A stretch of 64,000 nucleotides of DNA, from NCBI GenBank assembly GCA_021774795.1, contig JAJFIR010000012.1, forward strand, positions 1 through 64,000, written 5' to 3'. Every line of letters starts with the position of its first letter. The first letter of the stretch is position 1. Shown here piece after piece: positions 8,516 to 17,114 of this stretch. The position numbers were made by a program, and so were the translations under genes. Origin of the DNA: Emcibacteraceae bacterium (GTDB lineage: Bacteria; Pseudomonadota; Alphaproteobacteria; Sphingomonadales; Emcibacteraceae). The notes under the pieces were generated by a model. That model ran no database searches and had not been told where the DNA came from. It worked only from the letters and a program-made list of their open reading frames with translations.

Positions 8516-8559
8516 TTAATATTTGGGCCTAGTTTTAAAAGTTTCAATAATAAGCTCGG

Positions 8560-8600
8560 CTCCGGTAGCGGTTTTCGTCGCTGTCGGAGTCTATATTTTT
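8560..8600 (+). terminator. Hairpin with T-run between the two dipeptidase genes
   Basis: CTCCGGTAGCG (8560-8570) pairs along its whole length, with two G-T pairs, to CGCTGTCGGAG (8579-8589). Five Ts follow at 8596-8600. This is an intrinsic terminator in form, sitting 45 bases past the first dipeptidase stop and 29 before the next ATG. It could end the first transcript or set a lower level for the distal genes. Confidence 0.7.
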
Positions 8601-8628
8601 GAGCACTTTTAATTATAAGGGAAATATT

Positions 8629-9906
8629 ATGAAAAAGAATCAAATTTTTAAAATCTGCGCTTTATCAACCATTGCTGTGATACTTGCGGGATGCGCCGAT
8701 CAAGCTGAGGAAACTGCGACCGATCAACAGGTGATGGATCAAGATCAAATAACGGCCGGCATTCATGAAAGAGTTATGACACTTGATACGCACGTGGATA
8801 TTCACCATGATATGACGTTTGAGCCAAAATATGATCCGGGTACGTTAACAGCGCAGCAGGTTGATCTTCCAAAAATGGAAGAAGGCGGTTTGGATAGTGC
8901 TTTTTTTATTGTCTATATGGGGCAAACGGCGAGAACTGAAGAGGGATATGCAGAAGCAAAGCAGATGGCGCTGCGAAAATTTGACGCCATTCACAGGATG
9001 ACAGAAATGTATCCCGACCAAATTAGTTTCGCCTATACACCGGAACAGGCGCGCGAGATATACGCTTCGGGCAAAAAAGTGGCTATGATAGGTATCGAAA
9101 ATGGATATGCAATTGGTAAAGATCTATCACTCATTGAAGACTATTATAATCGCGGTGCAAGATATATGACGCTCGCTCACAATGGTCATAATGATATTTG
9201 CGATAGCGCTCAACCCTCAGCGCGCCTTGGCGATGAGCAAGAAGAGCATGGTGGCGTCAGTGAATTTGGTTATCAAGTGATTGATGAAATGAATCGTGTT
9301 GGTATGATGGTCGATATTTCTCATGTTTCCGTCAAATGTATGATGCAGGCAACTGCCTATTCAAAGGTTCCGCCGATTGCGTCACATTCCGGTGTTCACG
9401 CGATAGCAGGGCATGTACGCAATATGACAGATGAACAAATGATTGCATTGGCTGACGCTGGCGGTGTGATGCAGGTCGTTGCATTTAGTGATTACGTAAA
9501 ATTTGATCCTGCTGCGGGACCAGCCCAGAACGCCATGTTAAAAGAAGTGGCCAAAATGTTTGGTGACGAGCAATTTGATTTTAGAAAACACTTTGACACC
9601 CCGGAATTCAATGCTGCTCGTGAAAAATATTTGGAACAGTTTCCACGAGCTACTGTCGCCGAATATGTAGATCATGTTGATTATGCGGTTAATTTGATTG
9701 GGATTGACCATGTTGGGCTGGTATCTGACTTTGATGGTGGTGGTGGTGTCGATGGCTGGAGCAGTGCGGCGGAAACAATGAACGTGACCAAAGAGTTAGT
9801 AAGAAGAGGATATACTGAAGAAGAAATAGGTAAAATCTGGAGCGGCAACACGTTAGCCTTATGGGAAAGGGTAAATGTGGCGTCGGCTAATTTAAATAAT
9901 CAATAA
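8629..9906 (+). CDS. M19 membrane dipeptidase, lipoprotein (second tandem copy)
   Basis: 425 residues from the ATG at 8629, chosen over an upstream in-frame TTG because AAGGGAA lies just before it and the signal sequence then starts MKKNQIFK. The lipobox is ILAGC. All M19 ligands seen in the first copy are conserved (LDTHVDIHHDM, GIENGY, VDISHVS, IASHSG, LVSDFDGGGG). The region after the fourth ligand differs most (VKFDPAAGPAQNAM), which may change substrate preference. It sits 11 bases upstream of the M55 gene, so these two are co-transcribed. Confidence 0.9.
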   Translation: MKKNQIFKICALSTIAVILAGCADQAEETATDQQVMDQDQITAGIHERVMTLDTHVDIHHDMTFEPKYDPGTLTAQQVDLPKMEEGGLDSAFFIVYMGQTARTEEGYAEAKQMALRKFDAIHRMTEMYPDQISFAYTPEQAREIYASGKKVAMIGIENGYAIGKDLSLIEDYYNRGARYMTLAHNGHNDICDSAQPSARLGDEQEEHGGVSEFGYQVIDEMNRVGMMVDISHVSVKCMMQATAYSKVPPIASHSGVHAIAGHVRNMTDEQMIALADAGGVMQVVAFSDYVKFDPAAGPAQNAMLKEVAKMFGDEQFDFRKHFDTPEFNAAREKYLEQFPRATVAEYVDHVDYAVNLIGIDHVGLVSDFDGGGGVDGWSSAAETMNVTKELVRRGYTEEEIGKIWSGNTLALWERVNVASANLNNQ

Positions 9907-9917
9907 GAGGAATTTTG

Positions 9918-10817
9918 ATGAGAATAATATGTTTGCTACTCACTGTTTTCGGGATGATTTATGCGCCCAATGCAGTGGCCCAGGACGGGTTAAAAATTCA
10001 TATTTCTGTCGATCTTGAAGGAATAGCAGGTGCTGTAACTGGTGATCAGCTTGGAACAGGGGGGTTTGAATACCAACGGTTTCGTGAGTTTGCTACGGCC
10101 GAAGCGGTTGCAGCAGTGGAAGCGGCATTTGAAGCAGGTGCAACTGAAGTGTTAGTGGCGGATTCACACGGCAATGGACAAAATCTACTTATTGAAAAAT
10201 TTCCGGAAAATGTTAAAGTTATTCGTTCCTGGCCCCGCAAGCTTGGCATGATGCAGGGCATTGAAGAAGGTGGTTTTGATGGTGCCATTTATATTGGATA
10301 TCATTCGAGTACAAATTATATGTCAGGTGTGAGGGCTCATACCAAATCCAGTGCGTCGCTAACGGGGCTCACGTTGAATGGTAAAATAGCAGGTGAATCA
10401 TACTTTAATGCTGCCCTTGCCGGCGAATATAATGTGCCCGTTATTATGATTTCGGGTGATCAAGACGCGGTGAAAGAAGCACAGGACAGCATCGGCGACA
10501 TGGAAGGTGCCGTTGTGAAATGGGCTTATAGCTTCCATTCTGCTAAATCGCTCTCACCGGTGGCATCAAGAAAGCTTATCGCTGAGAAAGTAAAAGCGGC
10601 GGTAAAGCGCATTGACGATTTTAAACCGCTCAAAATTGAAGGACCAATCACGATGGATATGAGTTTTAAAAATTATCGAGTTAGTGAAATGCTGGCTTAT
10701 TTGCCGCAATTTGAACGTATTAATAGCCATACTATCCGCTATGTTGGCCCGGACATGATTGACATTTCAACGGTCGCAACTTTTATCACAGGTTACAGTT
10801 TGGAGCTTTCACCATAA
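9918..10817 (+). CDS. M55 (DppA-type) D-aminopeptidase, secreted
   Basis: 299 residues from the ATG at 9918; a TTG directly before it is in frame but AGAGG suits the ATG. A signal peptide ends near NAVAQDG. The DppA family fold is clear: HISVDLEGIAGAVTG supplies the Asp-x-Glu ligands, VADSHGNG and IGYHSS the histidines, and AGESYFNAALAGEYNVPV the conserved middle. DppA releases N-terminal D-amino acids from peptides. The family is usually cytoplasmic, and this one seems exported, next to lipoprotein dipeptidases. Its TAA overlaps the next ATG by one base. Confidence 0.85.
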   Translation: MRIICLLLTVFGMIYAPNAVAQDGLKIHISVDLEGIAGAVTGDQLGTGGFEYQRFREFATAEAVAAVEAAFEAGATEVLVADSHGNGQNLLIEKFPENVKVIRSWPRKLGMMQGIEEGGFDGAIYIGYHSSTNYMSGVRAHTKSSASLTGLTLNGKIAGESYFNAALAGEYNVPVIMISGDQDAVKEAQDSIGDMEGAVVKWAYSFHSAKSLSPVASRKLIAEKVKAAVKRIDDFKPLKIEGPITMDMSFKNYRVSEMLAYLPQFERINSHTIRYVGPDMIDISTVATFITGYSLELSP

Positions 10818-11104
10818 TGAGTGCATATTTAATTTTAGATGTCGATATTCACGATCCAGTGAAATACAAAACCTATATGGAAAAAGCAAAGCCGCTGGTT
10901 GAAAAATACGGCGGTAAATATCATGTGCGTGGTGGTCCGTTTCAAATAATGGACGGTGACTGGAAGCCAACAAGGTTGGTCGTTATTGAGTATCCGGATA
11001 TGGAAACCGCTAAAGCGATGTATATGGGGGATGAATATGCACCGATAAAGGCGATTCGTAAATCATGCAGTACCGGTCATACCGTTATCGTGGAAAGTGA
11101 ATAA
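10817..11104 (+). CDS. DUF1330 family protein
   Basis: A 95-residue cytoplasmic protein with the DUF1330 ferredoxin-like barrel pattern: YLILDVDIHDPVKYKTYM, KYGGKYHVRGG, LVVIEYPDMETAKAMY. Family members are small and of unknown biochemical role; dimeric alpha/beta-barrel relatives include oxygenases and lactone isomerases. It overlaps the M55 stop and the next start by one base each, which implies translational coupling and a link with peptide catabolism. Confidence 0.85.
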   Translation: MSAYLILDVDIHDPVKYKTYMEKAKPLVEKYGGKYHVRGGPFQIMDGDWKPTRLVVIEYPDMETAKAMYMGDEYAPIKAIRKSCSTGHTVIVESE

Positions 11105-11655
11105 TGAGGTTTCTAATTTTTCTGGTCTCAATATTTGTTCTAGTCGCCTGTGCATCAAAATCGCAGGATGCGGTAATATCAATTTATCCTAGTGTAGAAG
11201 AATCAACGATAGGTGCCGGAAGATCTATTTTTATAACAGTCGATGACGCGCGGGCTTCAGCGGTACTTGGTGAAATGGGTAAGGGCGGACAGATACATAC
11301 GAGCCAAGACCTCGCCGAAACTATCGGCAGCTCATTGGTGGAAGCATTCGAAAAGCAAGGATTTAACATAAGTTCGCCAAATGATCAAAATGCCAGTGAA
11401 TTACTGGTGATATTGCAAAAGTTAAGTTATTCGATGGATAATAATACGCTGAGCACGGGAGTTGAAACCAAGTCATCAATGAAAGTTGTTGTTGAGGGTA
11501 AGGGTTTTATTCGAACTTATAACAATTCTGAACAGCGAACTACCCCATTTTCCGCTAACGCAGACAGCAATAATTCGCAGTTAAGTAACACACTAGGATC
11601 GCTGGTTGAAAAAATCATAAATGATCAAGAATTATTGGCAGCACTCACCAAGTGA
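11104..11655 (+). CDS. YajG-like lipoprotein
   Basis: 183 residues. The N-terminus MRFLIFLVSIFVLVACASKS is a lipoprotein signal with the Cys at about residue 16. The body resembles the YajG family: ITVDDARASAVLGEMG, LAETIGSSLVEAFEKQGFNI, VEGKGFIRTYNNSEQRT. The function of that family is poorly known. It is the last gene of the dipeptidase-M55-DUF1330 operon, overlapping the previous stop by one base. Its stop codon lies in a hairpin shared with the opposing aminotransferase gene. Confidence 0.7.
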   Translation: MRFLIFLVSIFVLVACASKSQDAVISIYPSVEESTIGAGRSIFITVDDARASAVLGEMGKGGQIHTSQDLAETIGSSLVEAFEKQGFNISSPNDQNASELLVILQKLSYSMDNNTLSTGVETKSSMKVVVEGKGFIRTYNNSEQRTTPFSANADSNNSQLSNTLGSLVEKIINDQELLAALTK

Positions 11656-11676
11656 TGAAAAAAATTAATTCATCAC
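11652..11676. terminator. Convergent hairpin overlapping two stop codons
   Basis: GTGATGAA (11652-11659) and TTCATCAC (11669-11676) are perfectly inverted. The hairpin covers the stop of the lipoprotein gene (11655) and the stop of the opposing aminotransferase (11665), with A/T-rich loop sequence. It may act in both directions. Confidence 0.45.
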
Positions 11677-12780
11677 GGCTTTAAAAGCCGCAAGGCATTT
11701 ATCAACATTTTCCTCGCGCGCACTATGCCCCATCAGGCCAACGCGCCATACTTTCCCGGCGAGTGCACCCAGGCCGGCACCGATTTCCAAATTATGGTCA
11801 TCAAGCAACTTGGTGCGGATTGCGGCTTCATCAACAATATGCTCAGGTATAATGATGGAATTGAGTTGCGGTAGCGCGCAGCTCTCATCTACCAGATATT
11901 TTATACCCATGGCATTAAAACCTTCACGCAGCTTCTCGGACATTTTTTTGTGGCGCGCCCACGCATTTTCAAGTCCTTCTTCTTTTAGAATAAACAGGCT
12001 TTCATGAAGCGCATACATAGCATTTACCGGGGCTGTATGATGATAAGACCTACCTCCTGTTCCGTCCCAATAACCCATTACCAAATTAAGATCCATAAAC
12101 CAACTTTGCACGGGTGTATTTCGGTTTTTAATTTTTTCAACGGCGCGTTCATTAAAACTCACCGGTGATATACCCGGCGGACAAGACAGACATTTTTGTG
12201 AGCCGGAATAAATTGCGTCAATACCCCAGCCATCTACATCAAGTTCTGAACCGCCAAGAGAAGTTACGGCGTCGACGATATTCAAACAATCATGCTCAAG
12301 TGCTAGCGCGCATAGGCTTTTTGTGTCTGAGGCAACCCCTGTTGACGTTTCGGCAGCAACGAATGCCAAAATTTTTGCATCAGGGTTGGCTTTTAACGCT
12401 TCACTTACTTTATCAATGGAAACCGGTGTGCCCCAGTCATCATTCACGATAATTGCTTCGCCGCCGCATCGGGTGACATTTTCAACCATACGTGTTCCGA
12501 ATACCCCGTTCACGCACACAACGACCTTGTCGCCACGCTCAATGAGATTGGCAAAACAAGTTTCCATACCGGCGGAACCCGGTGCTGAAACTGGAAAAGT
12601 GAGCATATTTTCTGTTTTAAACGCGTAACGAAGCAGGTCTTTTATTTCATCCATTAAAGTTTGAAATGCGGGATCAAGATGGCCAATCGTTGGTCTGGAC
12701 ATTGCTTCAAGTACTCTGGGTGAAACATCAGAAGGGCCGGGGCCCATGAGTGTTCTTTTTGGAGGAATAAAGGACGCCAC
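11665..12780 (-). CDS. Class V aminotransferase (alanine/serine--glyoxylate type)
   Basis: A 371-residue PLP enzyme of fold type I, class V. GPGPSDVSPRVLEAMSRPTIGH starts the family signature, PGSAGMET binds phosphate, VDAVTSLGG carries the PLP-ring Asp, and SGSQKCLSCPPG holds the Schiff-base Lys (about residue 195). It resembles alanine-glyoxylate and serine-glyoxylate aminotransferases, which transfer the amino group from alanine or serine to glyoxylate. Which donor is used cannot be read from sequence. It converges on the dipeptidase operon and could process the amino acids released by it; that link is inference. Confidence 0.85.
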   Translation of the reverse strand: MASFIPPKRTLMGPGPSDVSPRVLEAMSRPTIGHLDPAFQTLMDEIKDLLRYAFKTENMLTFPVSAPGSAGMETCFANLIERGDKVVVCVNGVFGTRMVENVTRCGGEAIIVNDDWGTPVSIDKVSEALKANPDAKILAFVAAETSTGVASDTKSLCALALEHDCLNIVDAVTSLGGSELDVDGWGIDAIYSGSQKCLSCPPGISPVSFNERAVEKIKNRNTPVQSWFMDLNLVMGYWDGTGGRSYHHTAPVNAMYALHESLFILKEEGLENAWARHKKMSEKLREGFNAMGIKYLVDESCALPQLNSIIIPEHIVDEAAIRTKLLDDHNLEIGAGLGALAGKVWRVGLMGHSAREENVDKCLAAFKAVMN

Positions 12781-12942
12781 AATAAATACTTTCTCAGTGA
12801 TTATAATTAAAATATATCGAAACTTAAATCATCTCTTGTTGCAAGTGAAGTTAATATCGTCAAAATACTTAATCAATTTATTTAAGCTCTTGACCTTAAA
12901 AGATATAAAGCCGATAAAATTACATGTTCTTAAGGGAAAAAG

Positions 12943-14337
12943 ATGACTGTAGAATATAAAAATAGCTCTGGCGATAATGAAAATTCATTAGATGACGTGC
13001 TTCCGGTTTCACCGGAACTAGTAGCGGAGCTTATCAACGCCCTTGATAATCAGGATAAAGAGCAAATCAATTTCCTGTTGGAGCCGCTGCACAGTGCCGA
13101 CGTAGCGGATATTTTCGAACAACTTGACGACAATGACCGGAAGATTCTTACATCCTTTATCGGTGCTGAAATGGAGCCGGAAGTGCTGTCGGAGTTGGAT
13201 GACAGTACGCTTGATGATGTTGTCAGCGAAATGGATAATAAAGATGTTGCCCGTGCCATTACGCAAATGGAATCTGATGACGCTGTTCATGTTCTTGAAG
13301 ACATGGATGAGAATGATCAAAAGGAAATCATTGATGCGCTGCCTGTTGAGGACAGGGTCGTAGTTGAAGAAGGACTTTCTTATCCAGAAGACAGTGCAGG
13401 CCGATTATTACAAAGAAATCTGGTTTCGGTTCCCGGGCAGTGGGCCATCGGAAAAGTGATAGACTATTTCAGGACCGAAGAAAATCTACCAGATGAGTTT
13501 TATGAAATATTTGTAGTCGACCCAATGCATCATCCTATTGGTTCAGTGGCCCTTAACCAGATTATTCGAAGTGAAAGGGATATGCTAATAAGTGAGATTA
13601 TGGAAGCCGAACCTAAAGTGGTTCCTGTTGATATGGATCAGGAAGAGGTGGCCTATCTATTTCGTCAATATGATATGGCATCAATGGGTGTCGTGGATGA
13701 TAGCGGTAGATTGATCGGAATGATTACCGTAGATGACGTTGTTGACGTGATAGAGGAAGAAGCTGAAGAAGATTTAATGCGCATGGCTGGTGTTCAGGAA
13801 ACCGATATCACCGAAAGTGTTTTTGAGGCCTCAAAGAACCGGGTTATTTGGCTCTTGATTAACCTGGTAACTGCTATACTCGCCTCTATGGTTATTGCAC
13901 TTTTTGACGCAAGTATCGAACAGATGGTAGCGCTGGCTATTCTGATGCCTATTGTCGCCTCTATGGGGGGCAATGCAGGCACTCAAACGATGACAGTGAC
14001 CGTTAGGGCGATAGCGACACGCGAGCTCACTTCAACTAATGTCAATCGGGTTATCTTTCGCGAATTTTCGATCGCTGTTGTTAATGGCGTAGTTATTGCA
14101 TTGATCATTGGTGTGCTTTCCTGGTTATGGTTCAATAATATTGCTTTAGGTGGGGTTATGGGTGTCGCAATGGTTGTTAATATAATCATGGCAGGTCTTG
14201 CTGGTATATTAATACCATTAATGCTTGATAAACTGGAAATTGACCCTGCGCTAGCGAGTAGTATTTTTGTTACTACAATAACAGACGTTATAGGTTTCTT
14301 TGCGTTCCTCGGGCTTGCCGCAATGGTGTTGTTATAA
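12943..14337 (+). CDS. mgtE: MgtE magnesium transporter
   Basis: 464 residues with the family layout: an N-terminal acidic superhelical domain (residues about 20-135, LHSADVADIFEQL, FSYPEDSAGRL-like region near 145), two CBS domains (VVPVDMDQEEVAYLF, GVVDDSGRLIGMITVDDVVDV), a connecting helix and five membrane helices from about 295. GGNAGTQTMTVTVRAIATRE is the conserved pore helix region. It imports Mg2+ through the inner membrane, with gating by Mg2+ bound to the cytosolic domains. Only 3 bases separate its stop from DUF1489, so the pair is an operon. Confidence 0.95.
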   Translation: MTVEYKNSSGDNENSLDDVLPVSPELVAELINALDNQDKEQINFLLEPLHSADVADIFEQLDDNDRKILTSFIGAEMEPEVLSELDDSTLDDVVSEMDNKDVARAITQMESDDAVHVLEDMDENDQKEIIDALPVEDRVVVEEGLSYPEDSAGRLLQRNLVSVPGQWAIGKVIDYFRTEENLPDEFYEIFVVDPMHHPIGSVALNQIIRSERDMLISEIMEAEPKVVPVDMDQEEVAYLFRQYDMASMGVVDDSGRLIGMITVDDVVDVIEEEAEEDLMRMAGVQETDITESVFEASKNRVIWLLINLVTAILASMVIALFDASIEQMVALAILMPIVASMGGNAGTQTMTVTVRAIATRELTSTNVNRVIFREFSIAVVNGVVIALIIGVLSWLWFNNIALGGVMGVAMVVNIIMAGLAGILIPLMLDKLEIDPALASSIFVTTITDVIGFFAFLGLAAMVLL

Positions 14338-14340
14338 AAT

Positions 14341-14760
14341 ATGACTGTTCATGTCATTAAATTATGTGTTGGGATTGAAAGTGTTGAACATTTAATTGAA
14401 GCGCGAAAAAAAGACCCTGGAAATCGTGGGAAAGACTATAACTTCCATATAACGCGCTTTAAGCCAAAAAGAGCCGAGGAAGTTTTGGAAGGTGGCTCCC
14501 TTTATTGGGTGATTAAGGGGTCTGTGCTTGCAAGGCAAAAAATTATTGGATTAAAAGAAGTTAAAACCGATCAAGGCAATAAATGTATGATCATGATGGA
14601 TAAAGAAATCCATCTGACTGAAAGTCAGCCCAGGCGTCCCTTTCAGGGTTGGCGATATCTGGAACAAAGCTCCGCTCCGAAAGATCTTCCAAAAGGCCAA
14701 AAAATACTTGATATCCCTCTCGAATTGCGTAACGAACTTAAGGACCTGGGTTTAATTTAA
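14341..14760 (+). CDS. DUF1489 family protein
   Basis: A 139-residue cytoplasmic protein with the hallmark of the alphaproteobacterial DUF1489 family: TVHVIKLCVGIESVEHL, FHITRFKPKRAEEVLEGGSLYWVIKG, RQKIIGLKEV, RPFQGWRYLE. Function is not known. It lies 3 bases after mgtE and its last 23 bases overlap the 3' end of the opposing glucosaminidase gene, so the two coding ends share sequence on opposite strands. Confidence 0.85.
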   Translation: MTVHVIKLCVGIESVEHLIEARKKDPGNRGKDYNFHITRFKPKRAEEVLEGGSLYWVIKGSVLARQKIIGLKEVKTDQGNKCMIMMDKEIHLTESQPRRPFQGWRYLEQSSAPKDLPKGQKILDIPLELRNELKDLGLI

Positions 14761-15733
14761 CTGTTAGAAATGAATTTTTCTTAAGCTGTGCTTGATCAAA
14801 TTGATTTAACCCATTGATTCGAATAATGCTGTTTAGATTATCGATATATTCATAACCGAGTTCAGAGTAAAAAATTAATGTTACAAGCAGCGAACGGACA
14901 TCAATATTCTCCGCTGCGGCGAATTTACTCCGCTCATACCTGAAATCCTCGTAGGCTTCGTGGGTGTTAAGATTTAAGGCGTAACTTTCCACAGCACTGA
15001 TTAGATTATCAAATTTTTTAATGCTATGTGTTTTACCTTCTTCGCGACCCAACGGTATGACACCATCTTCATCGTTCCACGTCCATTGTCCGTATAACGC
15101 ATTCGCTTCTTGGGCAAATCTCGATGACCCCCATCCCGTTTCAATTGCTGCTTGCGTTAATGCAAGGGAAGGTGGAATTATATTCATTCGGGAATAGAGT
15201 TCTTCAATATTAAATTCTTCCATTCTATAACGAATCATCTTACGACGAAGCCAATAAAGATCATTTACAGATGCTTGCCCGCTGATTTCGATCGATCGAA
15301 TAATATTTATAAGTTTATTTCGTTCATAAATAATATATTCGTTTACCTTTAAAATAGGTGGCAATAAAGCGGAAATAAACAGTTCCTTTTTAACGTCAGC
15401 ATCCTGCATTGTCGTAAGTTCGCGAGGCAAATTTTCAAGATAAATATTTGGAACAAAAGCACTCCCTTGTTTGATTTCATTAAGATTGTAACCGTATGCA
15501 GCAAATCTTTTCGTCACATTTTCATCGTCACCTAGTTTTAAACTCCTAATTAAAGTAACCGGAGAAAATGATTTTTTGCTCTGGTCAACTTCATAATAAG
15601 AAATTAAAATTGGCACACAGATGAAAGATGTGAATAATAAAAAGGTTAAAATAAATCTTATATTAGATGAAGATGATTTTTGTTGTAGTCTACTATTCAT
15701 ATATAACCTAAAAGGATAAATTGATCGTTTCAT
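14738..15733 (-). CDS. Bax-like glucosaminidase-domain protein
   Basis: 331 residues with one N-terminal membrane helix (FILTFLLFTSFICVPILI) and a periplasmic catalytic part. ALTQAAIETGWGSSRFAQEA carries the catalytic Glu of the mannosyl-glycoprotein endo-N-acetylglucosaminidase family (GH73-like), followed by NALYGQWTW. E. coli Bax has the same layout. It probably cleaves N-acetylglucosamine linkages in peptidoglycan. The start is uncertain: ATG 15733 or the internal ATG at 15700 (MNSRLQQK); neither has a strong ribosome site. It is divergent from mipZ. Confidence 0.8.
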   Translation of the reverse strand: MKRSIYPFRLYMNSRLQQKSSSSNIRFILTFLLFTSFICVPILISYYEVDQSKKSFSPVTLIRSLKLGDDENVTKRFAAYGYNLNEIKQGSAFVPNIYLENLPRELTTMQDADVKKELFISALLPPILKVNEYIIYERNKLINIIRSIEISGQASVNDLYWLRRKMIRYRMEEFNIEELYSRMNIIPPSLALTQAAIETGWGSSRFAQEANALYGQWTWNDEDGVIPLGREEGKTHSIKKFDNLISAVESYALNLNTHEAYEDFRYERSKFAAAENIDVRSLLVTLIFYSELGYEYIDNLNSIIRINGLNQFDQAQLKKNSFLTVKLNPGP

Positions 15734-15752
15734 ATATATAATATAGTGTGGT

Positions 15753-15758
15753 TATAAT
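15753..15758 (+). promoter_or_regulatory. Possible -10 box for mipZ
   Basis: TATAAT lies 34 bases upstream of the mipZ ATG at 15792, in a 58-base divergent gap. No good -35 is seen at the right spacing, so this is tentative. Confidence 0.3.
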
Positions 15759-15791
15759 AGCCAGATTCTAATTGGGTGAGTGGAGAGTTTG

Positions 15792-16643
15792 ATGTCGAAG
15801 GGGCTTAATAAAGCGCATATAATCGTTGTGGGAAACGAAAAAGGGGGTTCGGGTAAATCAACAACAGCGGTACATATTGCTGTCAGCTTGATGAAACGTG
15901 ACTTTAAAATTGCCATTGTTGATCTTGATGCAAGGCAAAAATCATTAGCACGTTATCTGGAAAATAGATTAAATTATGCAGATCAACATGATTTGCAGCT
16001 TAGTATACCTGACGTATATGTTCTGGGGCGCTCTATGGAAGGCGATGTGGATAATATGATATACGAGGATACTAAAAACTTTACGGAACTCGTTGACGAA
16101 CTGCACAAGGAATCGGATTTTATACTGATTGATTGCCCGGGAAATGATTCAAACCTTGCTAGGCTTGCTCACAGTGTCGCGGATACGTTGATTACTCCTA
16201 TAAATGATAGTTTCATTGATTTAGACTTGTTGGCTAACGTCAATCCAGACACATATAAGGTCGAAAAATTAAGCCTTTATAGTGAAATGGTATGGGATGC
16301 CCGTAAGCATCGTGCAATGACAGATCGCGGCACCATTGACTGGATCGTTATGCGAAACCGCACTTCTGCCCTTGATGCAAAAAATAAACGCAGAGTTCAT
16401 GAAGCATTAAAGGAACTGCAAAAAAGAGTTTCTTTTCGCTATGTACAAGGACTTGGCGAGCGTGTGGTCTACCGCGAGTTATTTCCCAAAGGTTTAACAT
16501 TAGTTGATTTTCGCGACACTGAAGAAAAAGTTACGATGTCACATATAGCGGCGCGTCAAGAAATAAGACGTTTAATGTCCGATCTTCAACTTCCCGGTTG
16601 GGAAGAAGAAAAGCTCGAACCTTTAGAGAGTAAAATAGCTTAA
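15792..16643 (+). CDS. mipZ: MipZ, cell-division-site ATPase
   Basis: 283 residues from the ATG at 15792 (MSKGLNKAHIIVVGN), preferred over the GTG 12 bases earlier because GGAGAG sits right before it. It has a deviant Walker A motif, NEKGGSGKSTTAVH, and VDLDARQKSLARYLENR, typical of the ParA/MinD branch called MipZ in Caulobacter. Other matching parts are IDCPGNDSNLARLAHSVADT and PINDSFIDLDLLANV. MipZ forms a gradient from the ParB-bound chromosome poles and blocks FtsZ polymerisation except at midcell. Its TAA overlaps the following start by one base. Confidence 0.93.
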   Translation: MSKGLNKAHIIVVGNEKGGSGKSTTAVHIAVSLMKRDFKIAIVDLDARQKSLARYLENRLNYADQHDLQLSIPDVYVLGRSMEGDVDNMIYEDTKNFTELVDELHKESDFILIDCPGNDSNLARLAHSVADTLITPINDSFIDLDLLANVNPDTYKVEKLSLYSEMVWDARKHRAMTDRGTIDWIVMRNRTSALDAKNKRRVHEALKELQKRVSFRYVQGLGERVVYRELFPKGLTLVDFRDTEEKVTMSHIAARQEIRRLMSDLQLPGWEEEKLEPLESKIA

Positions 16644-17098
16644 TGCATATCGTCTTAATTATACTAGGCGTTATAATACTATATTTCGCTATTTCAAAAT
16701 ATCTCAACAAAAAACCGGATCAATTCAATGATATATTCCGAAAAGTCTTAGCCGTTGTTTTTGGTGTATTTGGGTTTTTTATTCTTGTTAAAGGCAATAT
16801 TGCTGTAGCAGTAGTCCTGGGCACCGCGGCTGTATTGTCTTGGCAAGGCACGCTTTGGACATATTTACAATCAAAAGCAGAGGGACCCAAAGTTGGGCAG
16901 GCAAATGCAACTTCTGCCACTGAGAATATGACCCGTGATGAGGCACTTGAAATATTAGAACTGATCGGCAAACCCACCGACGAAGAAATCAGGACGGCAC
17001 ATCATAGATTAATGATGAAAATTCACCCTGATCAAGGGGGTTCAGGTTATTTCGCCGCGAAGCTCAATCAAGCAAAAGATCTATTACTAAAAGAATAA
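16643..17098 (+). CDS. Membrane J-domain protein, Tim14/Pam18-like
   Basis: 151 residues: membrane helices at about 1-17 and 34-66, a linker, and a C-terminal J-domain from about 92 with the HPD motif in MMKIHPDQGGSGYFAAKLNQ. The J-domain sits at the C-terminus, and residues around it (EIRTAHHRLMMKIHPDQGGS) resemble mitochondrial Tim14/Pam18, the import-motor J-protein. A partner Hsp70 (DnaK) is expected to be stimulated at the membrane. It is translationally coupled to mipZ, and 16 bases separate it from the phosphomannomutase start. Confidence 0.85.
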   Translation: MHIVLIILGVIILYFAISKYLNKKPDQFNDIFRKVLAVVFGVFGFFILVKGNIAVAVVLGTAAVLSWQGTLWTYLQSKAEGPKVGQANATSATENMTRDEALEILELIGKPTDEEIRTAHHRLMMKIHPDQGGSGYFAAKLNQAKDLLLKE

Positions 17099-17114
17099 AA
17101 AAATGGGGAATATT

